A stretch of 64,000 nucleotides of DNA from Pisolithus tinctorius. Its lineage: Eukaryota; Basidiomycota; Agaricomycetes; Boletales; Pisolithaceae. Made by a program: the position numbers and the translations under genes. The notes under the pieces were generated by a model that was not told where the DNA came from, did no database searches, and saw only the letters and a list, made by a program, of their open reading frames with translations. The stretch lies in NCBI GenBank assembly GCA_024663395.1, contig JANFAH010000071.1, positions 124,001 to 188,000 of the forward strand, read 5' to 3'. Numbering within the stretch: the stretch's first letter is position 1; each line of letters begins with the position of its first letter. Shown here piece after piece: positions 22,045-33,759 of this stretch.

Positions 22045-24587
22045 TGTCATAACTGTGTGTTCACTCTAGGTCCTTACTCACTCTGCACCAACTCTGCCCA
22101 ACTTCTGTTGGTTATGAACCATCTCTGCTCTGACTGCTGTCAGACTTGTGTTGCCCTTCTACCAGACTGAGCAGACTGTTCCCTGAGGAGTCATGTGACT
22201 ACCTTTGGACTTCTCCCTGACAGTGTGCAGTCAGGTACTCTGCAGCACATGCACCACATGGTCCAGTGCCTGGACTGTTTCCTTTTCTGGATGTTCTATG
22301 TTACCTGTTCATATGTCCTCCATCTACCCTTCATAAGTTTTTACTTGAAAATTTCTGGGTCTCCATAGTCAGTTCCAATTCCAGTTACTGTACCTCCATA
22401 GTAGTATAAAAGCATGTATCATACTCTGCCATTCTTCAGTATGAATATCAGCTTAGTTCCTACTCCTTCTGTCTCCATCCTCTGTTTGTCAGAGTTACCT
22501 TTGACTCTCTGTCTGTACTCTCCCTCTGAAATATGAGGGCTGAGATTATGCAAGGGGGTAGCACATGAGCTAAACCTGATGCCCTCACTCTGCTCCACCT
22601 TTGCTTTGGCAGACTTTGTTCCTGCCACCACTCCACTGTGAGTCAAAGTGTGGAAAGCTGGTATAAACCAAACAAATCCAACACCAAAGACAAATAAAGT
22701 GTGAGTGGTGGTGTGCCTCTGCAGAACCTGGAGTGCAGAAAGATCTAGTGTGGGGGAATTTCAATGGCAGGTTCTCCTAGCACAAGTCATCAATGAGTTA
22801 TGCAGGAGAAGATGAATGGATACTGATTGAGAAGGAGATGCTGAATGGAGCAAGGGTGTTCAGCCGAAAGGACCTCTGGAATGATGGACTTTGATAAAAT
22901 GTGTTCCTGGTGCAAGTCATTGATGAGTTATGCAGGAGTGGAGGGATGACTAAGCAAGACTGCTGACTAAGAGTGGAGAAAGCTTCAGATACATGATGGA
23001 GGCAGATAGACCCCTTTGTGGAGCCTCAACTACCAATGATACAAATGAATACAGATAGACTCTTCTGAATGAGCCTCAACTGTCAACAATGAGTTATGCA
23101 CTGAAAGGGCTGAACTGACTTGTGGATTGCTTTGGGGGTAGCTAAGTGCATGGGGGTTTATATACTGTGGGGGGAGCACAGCTTGTGACAAACAAGGCAC
23201 AAACACCAGGTAAGTAATGAGTAAGGGCTGAGTAATCATGATGAGTAAGTGAGAAATGAAGAGTAAGCAAGCAAAGAAAATTGGTAAGTATTGGCAATGA
23301 ATGAGTCAAGGACAGTCAAAATATCACAGAATGAGTCAAATGGAGTCAGAAACTGAGTAAGCATGCTGATATCACATTAGGGGGTGGTGATGCAAGTCAG
23401 ATCTCAGTGGAGACATCTCTAGATCCAAAGATGGCATGACAGATGGATGATGTTTCCAGATAGGGAAGTATTAATTCCAGAATTGAAGGGCATGAGTCAG
23501 GCATCAAAGGGGGTTAGGGTGTTGGGGGTCTGTGGGGCAATGGGAGCATAAGTGATTGTGTCTCCCACCCTTCCATCCTCTCAGTGAAGTTAACAAAAAC
23601 TTCATGAACAGGGCTCTGATGGAGGTGGAGGAGAAGGGGGGACACCTTCTGCTGGATCTTGCAGTAAGAAGGCAAGATGCATGTCATACTCATCATGAAT
23701 GCAATCAGGGAGGCTGGAGAACAGTAGATTATACTGCAGCTGTCACAACATGGGAAGAATGATGGATGAGATTGGAATAAAGACAGTGCAGGGAGCAGGG
23801 AGGAACAATCCATATGCTTCATCAAGAGGGGAGACCAAAACAACCACATAAGACCTTTCTAACTGAGTGACAGACCTGAGGTGACCAAAGAATGTCCTTC
23901 TGGAAGTCATACTGACAAGGAGAACACACTGACCAAGCTGCATGGGATGAGACAGGGCTGACAATGATGGGATGAACCAGGGGGCTTCAGGACAGAAGCT
24001 GGTGGGAATGCCTGGCAGATACACATAGCCACTGTCTCTGGCAAATGAGACAAGTGAGATGATCAATGAAGAGGTGGCCATGATTGATGGACTTAGTGAA
24101 ATGAGCATCTGATGGATGGAGTGCTGTAGAAATGCATAGGGTGCAAGGATCCTCTCCAAATTTGGAAGGCAGAATTGTGTGGCTGAGCACTCTAAGCGAG
24201 TGTGAGAACAGAGTCAATATCTTTGGAAATGGTGGAGATATGACAAAAAACTGGAATGCTGTACATGGGCACTAAAAACCTTTAATGTGTGCTTAACTTG
24301 CTTCCTCTTTTCTCTTTAGCACTGATGACTTGTTCTTGTGCAAAGGATGACTGCTTACATCTGACAGTCTTTCTATGCATGAGGCCTTTAGTCTTCATCT
24401 GCATGCACAGGCATTGTGCACAACTCATTGACAAGTTAGGCAGAGTCAGCTGTAACCATGTCCACAACACCTGTGGTGTGTGACACTGCCAGTCAGAGTT
24501 CTGTTCTTTCATGTCAGACTTGCTTCTGAACCACTCTCTAGACCTTGTTTAGCATTGGAGTTGGTCAGAGTAGGCCCAGACTTGACA
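22045..24587 (+). mobile_element. LTR B copy, split by LTR E
   Basis: TGTCATAACTGTG at 22045 to CCCAGACTTGACA at 24587, homologous over both halves to solo LTR B at 8813-9526. The flanks AAATC and ATATC agree at 4 of 5 positions, a decayed target duplication. CpG sites present in the 8.8 kb copy are mostly TG or CA here. It sits inside the DDE transposon. Confidence 0.85.
22640..24480 (-). mobile_element. LTR E copy nested in LTR B
   Basis: Reverse-strand copy of the 1.8-kb unit at 54648-56482. It begins GTGAGTCAAAGTGTGG near 22640 and ends GGTGTGTGACA near 24474. The ends are uncertain by a few nucleotides; a CACTG duplication is possible. The TATATAAAC box lies near 23160. The sense strand holds an open stretch (23743-24159) also open in the other two copies. 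Confidence 0.8.
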
Positions 24588-24720
24588 ATATCTATGAAAC
24601 ACTGCAGGGGATTTTCAAGATATTGAGCTGATGAGTTGATATTGAATATACAGTCCATTTTCAGAGCAGTGTCACACTTCATCATGTGATTATGGTCAAG
24701 TTTTGTTGAGGTCTACCTTA

Positions 24721-25109
24721 TTTTTATGACCTTTTGTGGAGATAAATAACCAACAATTCATCCAGATAATATGCTTGTGACACAAGTCCTCATATATGAT
24801 CATTGATTGGCACAACTCTGCCACTGTCAATATTTCAATGGCAACACAAAGGAATGGTGACCCTTTCTCACCTTTGGTCTGAAAGTGTCTTTCATTGTTA
24901 TTCTCATCACAACAGATTGGCCTGCTTTGCACTGACATTCTTTCAACCCCATGCTTACCCCATTGCATGGGTCACCACAAGTGAGTGCTAATGAAGAAGG
25001 TATAAAGTGAGGCCTGAGTGGCCATCAGCACCTTCATTTCCATCTCCCTCTTGCTTGTATAGAGCAATGTCTTCATGATGCCCACAACCAGGTTCTTCCC
25101 CCTGCAAGT
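24721..25109. other. No gene recognised
   Basis: Between the DDE transposon end and the RING pseudogene. It may include promoter or 5' leader of that gene, but nothing specific is visible. Confidence 0.4.
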
Positions 25110-25296
25110 ATGGGAGCCAGTCTCATTGCATGCAACCAAATACCTGTGTTAATAGTCACACCTGCAACCTTTGTACTTGCACCTTGTCACCATCACCTAC
25201 CCCCCAATTTCCATCCATCTCCCAGTCTCCTTTCTCATCAACCTCTTCACCTACTTCTCAGTCAACTGGCTCATCCATTTCTTCCCTGTCTGAATC

Positions 25297-25996
25297 TTGT
25301 CCAGTATCTCATCTCTCCTTTCTACACCTCTGTCTTCACCTGGTACAATGTCCTCTTCTGCATCAAAGCAGGATAACACAATAACAAAGCAACAACTTGC
25401 TAAGCTCTCTCAATTCCTTAATGATGAGATAACCAGTCTTTGCCAAGTGTGTTCCATTTTTTCTTCATTTCTTTCACTCTTCCTGATGCTTGCTTTCAGG
25501 AATGTGATGAAATCAAACTTGAGATCAAGAAATGTGAAGAGGAGGTCACTCACCAAATTGCAGAGGCTTCCAAATTGTGTGCCCTTTGTACCTCTGTACA
25601 TGTGAGACTTCTGTGCATTTGAGTTCACATTTACACTATCCATTGCCTAGCTTGAGAGTGTTTGGCAGGACAAAATCTTGTGTTGCATGTGCACTGAGCC
25701 ATGCACACACCTGTTCACATATGTAATTTATTTCTGCTGATATGTCAAACATTTTTCTCATCATTATACACCAGACTACAGGGGTGTAATCACATGTTTT
25801 GTCTGACATGTTTATGCCAGAGGTTTCAGGAATGCCTCCACAAGGACCTACTGTCTGTGGACTTGTGTGCTTTTCCTCACCTGCACAATGCATGGAACCC
25901 ACCATACTCAGCTGAGGTGCTCAAGGAGTTGTATACACATACCTGTCCACTTTTCCATCAGTTTGTCTTGAAGAGGCCCAAATGTGAGAAGTGACA
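25297..25996 (+). pseudogene. RING-finger, coiled-coil protein gene, decayed
   Basis: Ser-rich start (25130-25350), then SKQDNTITKQQLAKLSQFLN, then a 52-nt intron (25447-25498, GTGTGT...TTTCAG), then ECDEIKLEIKKCEEEVTHQI as a coiled coil leading to LCALC, the first RING cysteine pair. A second intron probably starts at GTGAGA near 25600. The next clear exon has GCNHMFCLTCL (CXHX2CX2C) near 25795 and then a tail ending CPLFHQFVLKRPKCEK before a TGA at 25994. The usual last CX2C appears as CPLF, so one zinc ligand is missing. Coiled coil plus RING suggests an E3 ubiquitin ligase-like protein, by family only. The sequence is CpG-poor like the surrounding repeats, so I treat it as decayed. Confidence 0.5.
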
Positions 25997-26008
25997 AAGA
26001 TTATTACT

Positions 26009-26338
26009 GTCAAGTCTGGGCCTACTCCAACCAACACCAACACTTGACAAGGTCTGGGGAGAGGTACAGAAGCAAGTCCAACACAGAGAAACAGAACTCT
26101 GACTGGTGGAGTGTCAGCAGGGATGAAGTCCACTGAGACAGAGGCAGAGCAGAATGAGGGCATTGGGTTTAGCTCATGCACTACCCCCTTGCACAATCTC
26201 AGCCCTCATATTTCAGAGGTAGAGACCAGATGGACAGTTGGAGGTAACTCTGACAGACAGAAGACAGAGAAAGAAGGAGTAGGAACTAAGTTGATATTCA
26301 TACTGAAGAACAGTAGAGTATGGTACATGCTTTTATAC
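26009..26338 (-). mobile_element. LTR B fragment, inverted
   Basis: Starts TGTCAAGTCTGGGCC and matches the reverse complement of the last part of LTR B, including the leader and TATA region near 26290-26335. It is cut at 26339 by the start of an LTR C. Confidence 0.85.
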
Positions 26339-28575
26339 TGTTTCATATCCATGACTCTCAGACTCAGTCCTGGTCCAGTCCAGACCCCTAGCCCCTATCT
26401 CCGGTCAAGCCTGGTCTTAGTCTGGCCTAGAAAACCCAACTCTGGTCCTAGATAACCCAACTCTGGCCTGAATAACTTAAGTCCAGTGTTTTACCCCTAT
26501 TTCCAGTCCATTCTGGCCTCCTGGCCTTGTGCTGCTCCACCCCAGTCCTCCCAGGTCCATGTCCAGGTCACCTGGACATAACTCCAGTGTGTTTTCCTTT
26601 GTTTGTACACTATTTAGTCTAGTCCCCTTTACTGATCTTGCTTACTGTACAAACCTGTGTCCAACTCCAGTTATGCCAGTCACCTGGACTTTGACTATTA
26701 GTCTCAGCACAGCCTCTGTGGCTGCCCTCTTGCTAATCATCTTTCTAATAGCTTATCAACAAGTCTGGCTTCATGTTTGTTACTCTGGACTGGCCTCATG
26801 TATTTAACCCCTGTACATACTTTGTAGCACCCTCAGTCAGAATATCAACTAAGTATTACCCTCAACTCCATACTACACCCCAAGTCTACTCTATAGCTAA
26901 GGTTGAGCCTTAAGCTATCCCTGGCCCCTGTCCTGGACCTCTCCCCAGCTTGCATAAGGGTACAGCTCATAAGCTGAGACCAAGGGAGGTAGATCCAACC
27001 CCAGACTGGCTTCCCCCTGTGTGCACCCCAAGACTGGTCAGTTTCCCATGCTACTGGTCTTGTTCCTGTGCTCCCAGCCTTAAGTCCGGTCCTCCAGACT
27101 TAGCCCCTGACCTCTGGTCTTAACTCCAGTCCAACCAGACTTGGCCCCTGTCTCCTGGCCTTGATTCTGGCCACCCAGACTTAGCCCCTGTCACCCAGTC
27201 TTGAAGCCCAGTCACCCAAGGGTAAACCCATACTTAACAGTATATTCTGACTCACACTTGTGCAAGCCATTGCATCATGTCTAGGTCCTGCTCTAGAGCC
27301 CCTACCCATGACCTTGCCCATTGGGACCCATTGGGCTACCTCTCATCTGACTCTGGAGCCCAACCCAGAGATCTCTGCTGAAGCAGAGAGGTAACCAGTG
27401 ACCCTCAGCACTCTGCACACCCCTGGGTCACATTACCCCTGGCATTATGTTCCTAATGGTTGAAACTTAATGCATCCATTCCCCTACTCCTGATCCCTGC
27501 CTGCCACTAGTTTCTTCCTGACTCCAGACTGGCCATGTCAACCCCTGAATCAGACTCACCACCAACCTGGACTCATGCTCAAGCCCACTTCCAAGTCAGA
27601 ATTACCCTCTGGACTTGCCCCTAAGCTGGCCTCAACAACTGGCCTCACTTCTGTTAGCTCCTCCAAGCTACCCCTGACCCCTGGCTGGTCACCTTAGTCT
27701 TCATCTCAGTCCTTATCTCAGTCATCCCAGCACTCTATCCCAGCAGTCTAGGTCCAGTTCTACTGTACTGGATACTGGGATCACATCACTCATTTGACCC
27801 CCTGACTCCCTGATATTGGTCTCTGGACCTCTGTGCACCTTTGGTGCAGCCCCCAGTCCTGGCCCTCAACACCTTCCCTGTTCCATTGGCACTTGGCTTC
27901 AGCAGTTTTTGGGTCTGGTCTCCACCCTTGGCCTTTGCTACACTGACCTTGGAGCCCAGGACCCCCTTTCTGGTCGCCAGACTGTCTGGTACCAGCCTGC
28001 CCAGCCTTGGGTTGGCTTGTCCACACTCACCCAGACTTGTCTGAAGCCACTTTGCTGCTCCTCTCAGCCTTCTTTCCCTCACTACTGGCCATCCTGGCCC
28101 TGGTCTGATTCAGCCACCTCACCCAGACTTGTCTGGACCTGTTACTAGGTCTTGCACCAGTCCTGGCTTTCCTCAGACCCCCCTGTTCCTCACAGACCCC
28201 TCCTGGGTCCCCTGTCCCTTGTCCCAGTCCTGCACTAGTCACCTCAGCCTTGGGATGGTGCTTGTCCTTTGGACTTGCACAGGCCTCAGCTCTGGTGGTC
28301 TTAGCTAGTGCATGACACCTCCATTTCAGTCTAGGACTGGTCTGCTGGCCCTCTGGCCCTTAGCCCAGTCCCTGACCTCTCTGCCAACCTCTCTTTTCAC
28401 TTGGAGGCACCCCATGGGTATGCTAGTCCTTCAGACTTGCTCCTGGCCCCTGATTTTCAGTCTAGGACTGGTCTGCTGGTCCTCTGGCCCCTATCCCAGT
28501 CCCTGACCTCATTTTCAGTCCTTTCCCTGTCCTCTGTCCACCCCAGGATCCTAACCAGGTTAACAAGTTGGTAAC
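26339..28575 (+). mobile_element. LardC copy, 5' LTR plus partial internal region
   Basis: LTR C (26339-27239) followed by the same non-coding internal sequence as LardC at 44993-51980. The internal part stops at about 28575, where LTR E sequence begins. At 27472 this copy has the uninterrupted ATGCATCCATTCCCCT sequence where the 46 kb copy holds solo LTR D, so it is the natural empty site. ORFs such as 27816-28148 have no family motif and lie in Pro/Leu-rich biased sequence. Confidence 0.85.
27242..27252 (+). promoter_or_regulatory. Self-complementary primer-binding site, LardC type
   Basis: ATATTCTGACT begins 3 nt past the LTR end (27239) and is the perfect 11-nt reverse complement of AGTCAGAATAT at 26835-26845 in the LTR leader. 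It differs in sequence, but not in layout, from the TyA-type pair. Confidence 0.75.
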
Positions 28576-29450
28576 TTGGCTCTGATGGAGGAGGAGAAGG
28601 GGGGACGTCTTCTGCTGGATCTTGCAGTAAGAAGGCAAGATGCATGTCATACTCATCATGGATGCAATCAGGGAGGCTGGAGAACAGTATATTATGCTGC
28701 AGCTGTTGCAATGCAGGAAGAATGATGGATGAGATTGGAATAAAGACAGTGCAGGGAGCAGGGAGGAATGATCCATATGCTTCATCAAGAGGGGAGACTG
28801 AAACAACCACATAAGACCTTTCTAACCAAGTGACAGACCTGAGGTGACCAAAGAATGTCCTTCTGGAAGTCATACTGACAAGGAGAACACACTGACCAAG
28901 CTGCATGGGATGAGATGGGGCTGACAACAATGGAATGAACCAGGGGGCTTCAGGACAGAAGCTGGTGGGAATGCCTGGCAGATATACATAGCCACTGTCT
29001 CTGGCAAATGAGACAAGTGAGATGATCGACAAAGAGGCAGCCATTATTGATGGACTTAGCAAAATGAGCATCTGATGGATGGAATGCTGTAGAAATGCAT
29101 AGGGTGCAAGGATCCTCTCCAAATTTGGAAGGCAGAATCATGTGGCTGAGCACTTTAAGCAAGTGTGAGAATGGAGTCAATATCTTTGGAAATGGTGGAG
29201 ATACAATGAAAACTGGAATGCCATACACAGGCACTAAGAACTTGTAATGTGCACTTATGTAACTTGCTTCCTCTTTGCTCTTTAGCACTGATGACTCATT
29301 CTTGTGCAAAGGATGACTGCTCATGTCCAGCAGTCTTTCTATGCATGAGGCCTTTAGTCTTCATCTGCATGCATGGGCATTGTGTGCAACTCACTGACAA
29401 GTTAGGCAGAGTCAGCTGTAACCATGTCCACAACACCTTGGTGTGTGACA
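28575..29450 (-). mobile_element. LTR E fragment
   Basis: Same sequence as 23600-24480 (minus orientation), running to GGTGTGTGACA at 29450. The promoter-proximal half is absent, cut at the junction with LardC sequence. The sense strand is open across 28457-29122 without a stop, longer than in the other copies, although its last part reads into LardC. Confidence 0.8.
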
Positions 29451-31351
29451 GTGGTCAGGATATCATTGTGTAGTTTCTTGACATCCATTAAGGCAACTGC
29501 CCATAAGACTGGGTACCTGAGGTATGTAGCATGAAGGGAGACTGCTAGTTGCTCCTGGGTGAAGACCAGTCTTAGGTTCTGTGGGTTCACTCAGGCATAG
29601 CCACTATCCCCCTCTTTGGGGTAGATGTCCCATCATCTAGTTAGGGTGTTGGGCTTAGTCCCAAGCTTACCAGGCCTGAACCTGATGATCATATTGAACT
29701 GTGAGAGGAATTCAGACCAGTGAGCTTGTCAGCAGGTGAGCACTTTAGAAGTAGAGAAGTACTCAAAGTTCTTGTGATCAGTGACAATGTCAACCAGTGA
29801 GGCTGAACCCTCAAGATAGTGACACCAGGTCCAGAATGCTTCAAAAATAGCAAGCAATTCCTTATCATGAGTATTGTCATTCAACTCTGGGGCAGTCAGA
29901 GTCCAGAAGTAGAAAGCAACCAGATGGATCTGGCCATTGCCACAGGTAATAGATACAATGCTGGTGATGGCATAGCCAGATGCATCAGTCTCAACAGTAA
30001 TAGGAATCCTGGGGATGAAATGGGTTAGGACCAGCACAGTCATGAAGGCAGCCTTGAGGTTGTTGAATGACTGGCAGCATTCCTTGGAGAAGTTCCAAGG
30101 AGCACCCTTGCAGGCAAGCTGGGTCGGTGGTACAACAATGTCTGAGTAGTTGAATATAACCTGGTGGTAGGTATTTGCAAAGCTGAGGAAGGATTGTATG
30201 TCTTTGACCTTGTGAGGCTTGGACCAATCACAGATGGTCTGGACCTTTTCCTTTGACATCATGAGGCTGGAAGGGGAGACATAGAAGCTGAGATACTCCA
30301 CCAAGTCTGAATGGAACTCACATTTTTCCAGCTTCACATACAGGCCATGAAGCTGATGCTGGTGGAGCACCTCTCAGACATGCTGTCTATGAGACTCCTT
30401 GTCTCTGGAGTAGATTAAGATGTCATCTAAGTAGATGACCACACATACATCCAACATATCAGTGAAGATTGTGTTGACAAAGCATTGGAAAGCAGCTGAG
30501 GCATTGGTGAGGCCAAAGGGCATCACTAACCACTCATAGGAACCATACTGAGTCCAGAGGGCAGTCTTCCATTCATCACCCAGAGCAATCCAGATGAGAT
30601 GGTAGGCATGCCAGCGATCAATCTTGGTATAGATTTTGGCTTAGCTTAGTGAGTCCAAGAGGCTGGAGATGAGCAGTAATGGGTAGTGGTCCTTCTTAGT
30701 TATTTTGTTCAAGCCATGGAAGTCTACACAATGCCAGAGGGAGCCATCCTTCTTCTTGATGAAGAGGACCAGTGCAGCATAGGGGGAGGAAGTTGGGCAA
30801 ATGAATCCAGTAGTGAGATTCTCATTGATGAAAGTCTGGAGAGCCTGGAGCTTGACCAGGGACATGCTGAGAGGCAGGGTTGTTCCTTCATCAAGATCCT
30901 ATCTTCATGTCATACTCCCAGTGTGGCAGGAGTGCCAAGGCCTTGGCCTTGCTGAATACTTCAGTGAAGTCATGATACTCCTCTGGGACATCGGGTAAGG
31001 CTGGAGGAGGGGAGACCAAGGCTGATCAGGCTTGAGCTGAGTCCAAGGGGCAGAGCTGAAGTTGGAATTGGACAGACCCTTCAAGCTTGCAGGCATGTAC
31101 AAAGGTGGCTGCTTTAATTATAGAGATGTGAGGGACCATCAGGAGTGTGCAAGTTGGGGAGTCAGAGACTGGTACAGATGGTGCAGGGCCAGGTCAGTAA
31201 GGCCAGTGGAGACCAGGCTTACAGGGGGTGTCAACCAAGTTGGCATTCCTTGTGCAGGAATCCAGAATGTTAGACTGCTTAGTACCCAATCAATCAATGG
31301 ATTGTAGTGGGTGAGCCAGTCATGTCCAAGGACTATCTTACACTCAGAATC
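29451..31351 (-). pseudogene. pol: TyA2 pol: protease end, reverse transcriptase, RNase H
   Basis: Minus-strand chromovirus pol in the same order as TyA. From the 5' side: SECKIVLGHDWLTHYNPLID (31300), RT start with [15 protein letters not shown] (30760), the YLDD active site in [17 protein letters not shown] (30400), CEFHSDLVEYLSFYVSP (30290), and RNase H with TVETDASGYA (29980) and VTDHKNFEYFSTSKVLT (29750). Stops recur at the TyA positions, for instance after DSAYA (29591). The 5' part continues at 40171 after the TyT insertion. The 3' part, with integrase and chromodomain, is missing because LTR E sequence takes over at 29450. Confidence 0.88.
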
Positions 31352-32029
31352 TGTTATGCTGCACTCACATTCTTTCCTTTTATAGACTCTGTATGGTGTC
31401 ATTCATGCCTTGTCATGCTTTCGAGTGATGATGTTCTGTCACCTGCAAGTCCCTATGGCTTGCATTCCATATGTTTCCTTTTATGTCTTTCCCCTGTTTA
31501 CCCCACATTGTACTATAGCTGGACATTACCTCCATTCCCTTTCCTTCCATGATCTGCTGGTGGCCCTGATCCACATGGTCATGTGACATGTGTACCCCTG
31601 GTACCTGTTTACCCCTGTATGTCACATATGCAGCTGCCCCTTCTTCATTATACATTCACCCCTGGTTCCCTCCACTCTGCAGACATAGTTATACATGTAG
31701 TCCTGCTGTGCATGACACACTATGACTTGACACTGCCTTAATGGGAACTTGGGTGTACATTCAAATGTTTTTGAATGTTTTTCCTGTGGTACTTTACATA
31801 TGTATATAAACCTGCATGTATTGTACCTGCTCCTCATTCAAAATCTACTTTGCAACCACCCTTAGCTCTGCTTGCTGTACCCATGAGGACTCAACAGTAC
31901 AACTTTGGTTGGCCAAGACTAGTGCTCCATTCACTAGTGAAGTTAAATTACACATCACTTCTTACACAGTCACATGCTTGTGCTACATTGCACTCAATTC
32001 ATGACACAATATGAGTTGTCAGCATAACA
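31352..32029 (+). repeat. TyT 5' LTR, 678 bp
   Basis: TGTTATGCTGCAC...CAGCATAACA. TATA box TATATAAA at 31803-31810 and leader ATTCAAAATCT at 31836-31846, 33 nt further on. Confidence 0.93.
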
Positions 32030-32031
32030 GA

Positions 32032-32042
32032 AGATTTTGAAT
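32032..32042 (+). promoter_or_regulatory. TyT self-complementary primer-binding site
   Basis: AGATTTTGAAT, 2 nt after the LTR end, is the perfect reverse complement of the leader ATTCAAAATCT at 31836-31846. The 3' LTR has ATTTGAAATCT at the same place, so the ancestral leader was probably ATTCGAAATCT. Confidence 0.75.
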
Positions 32043-32223
32043 CACCCAGCCACATCAAAGACCAGATTACCTATCAGATACCTGTGCTCTGGAATCCTTG
32101 CTAGGCAAAATAGCCTGCAAAATGAGCACCTCCTGCCACCACTACAGGAACCACCAGTGTTGATCATCAGTGAGCTAGCCCCTAACCTTTGGCACTAACC
32201 TTCCTCTTCATCAATGTGTCTTC

Positions 32224-33596
32224 ATGCCAAGAAGTAAGAGGCCTCCATCAGCAGCCTCTTCATTCAAACCTCCCATACCTTCTCATAAAGGAAAGGAAGT
32301 CCTCCCAGCAAGGCCACTTATTCATCACCCTTCAGTGCAAACTCCAAACCCTTGTATAGGTCTTGAAGACCCACCAGTAAGGCCCCAACTTTGGCAAGTG
32401 GCAGAATCAACCTCACCAATTGACTTTACTACCTATTGCAATCCAAAGCCCATCAGCTTGGACATTGATACACAACCACAAGGGACAGCTGGACCAGTGG
32501 ACCCCTCATCATCTTCATTCACTGATATATACTTACTGACTTCTACCAATCTGATGGCAGAAGAACTTGCCCACCAAACCTCTGGACTTAACATCTAGGA
32601 TCCCTTCACTGGACAGACTAGGGTAACCCCCAAAATGGCTGCTGAATTCCACAAAAGCATCTTCAGCAGAGATGTGGTAAGGCCTAAGGGCCCCTCCCAA
32701 GGTTCTGAGGAGAGAGGAAAGGACACAATTCTAAGGGAGGAGGGCTGAAAGAAATTGGCCTCAACAAACCTTTCTCATACACCAGAGCACACCAGGACTT
32801 TTCTGCCTGGTTAAGCAGTGTCAAACTCTACCTTGCCACCAATGAACACATCTACTATGAGGACCAATCCAAGATCATGTTTGCCCTCTCTTACATGGGG
32901 AGTGGCTTGGCTCGTGCCTTCACAGAAGCCTATGTCAATGAAAACACTACCATGCTTGGAGACCTCAAAATTTTTGATGGATGGGATGAGTTTGTCACAA
33001 AACTCAAGGAAACCTTCCAAGTAGGAGATGCTAGATCTACTGTGTTAATCTACCTCTCTGCTATCCATCAAGGAGACCACTCACTCAATGAATACATTGC
33101 CAACTTCTGCAACTGCCTCAACAAGGTCCAGATATTGACTGAAGACTTGACTGCAGCAGTCTTCTTTGGCAAAGGCCTTAATGAAGAAATCAACAAATGG
33201 ATCCTCATGTCTGGCCCCAAGCCAGACACTGTCAAAGACTGGACCTGCCAAGCAACAGTGGCATGTGTGGCAATGGCAACTCTCAAGGTCTTCTCCAGAA
33301 AAGTGACTTACCAAGATTGCTCCTATCTTTGGAAACAAGAACAATCTTCTCACAGATCAAAGTCTCATTCATCTCTGAAAACTCCATACCAAGACCCTTA
33401 TGCCATGGATGTTGATTGGAAGTCCAAGGTCAGATCACAGAGTGAAGCTCCTACCTGTTATGGATGTGGTAAGAGAGGGCACATGAAATCAAAATGCCCC
33501 TTGTCTGCAACAAACAGTAAGTCTTCCTTGGCCCAGAAACTCCATACTCACATCCTGGCAATGCTCGAGGAGTCTGATAAGACCTCAGAAGACTAA
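32224..33596 (+). pseudogene. gag: TyT gag
   Basis: ATG at 32224 opens a Pro/Ser-rich N-terminus (MPRSKRPPSAASSF). The frame is broken between 32598 and 32877. The capsid part reads YMGSGLARAFTEAYVNENTT, LKIFDGWDEFVTKLKETFQV, then HSLNEYIANF. Near the C-terminus are PYAMDVDW and a single CCHC zinc knuckle CYGCGKRGHMKSKC (about 33455-33500), which in Ty3 gag binds RNA during particle assembly. It ends at a TAA at 33594. This gag belongs to a different chromovirus lineage from the TyA gag: no shared N-terminus, and no long acidic Asp-Pro block. Confidence 0.85.
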
Positions 33597-33759
33597 GAAG
33601 ACCAAGAACCAGAAGGCAAATATAGTGAGGAGAATGATGAACCCACAGATGATGGGGGACTGAAAGGAAACCCAGATTTTTGAATGGCCCTCCTGGTGTA
33701 GTGTCAGGAAGAGAGCCTATTGTATCATGAAAGATAGAGGTTAAGATAGGAACCAAGAA

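Larger units (their letters stand above)
19379..24720 (-). mobile_element. DDE DNA transposon with inverted ends, interrupted
   Basis: Left end TAAGGTAAACCTCAATGAAA (19379 onward) and right end (reverse complement of about 24680-24720) TAAGGTAGACCTCAACAAAA are inverted copies over about 40 bp, flanked by TA or TTA. They bracket a minus-strand DDE transposase pseudogene. The element is about 2.8 kb once the nested LTR B (22045-24587), which itself carries LTR E, is removed. It therefore predates both insertions. Confidence 0.7.

Noticed and set aside
18293..24745. Shared CCTTTTGTGGAGATAA near 18296 (rejoined over LTR C) and near 24730
   Set aside because: Only about 16 nt match, and the two lie outside the DDE transposon ends in the same orientation. 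It may be coincidence or a distant repeat; too weak to call.
27786..28242. ORFs of 70-110 codons in the LardC internal region
   Set aside because: Several frames on both strands are open at once in CCTGG-biased sequence, and no frame shows a protein family motif.
28457..29122. A 221-codon ORF as an independent gene
   Set aside because: It runs from LTR E sequence into LardC internal sequence across an insertion border. The E part is noted as a conserved frame only.
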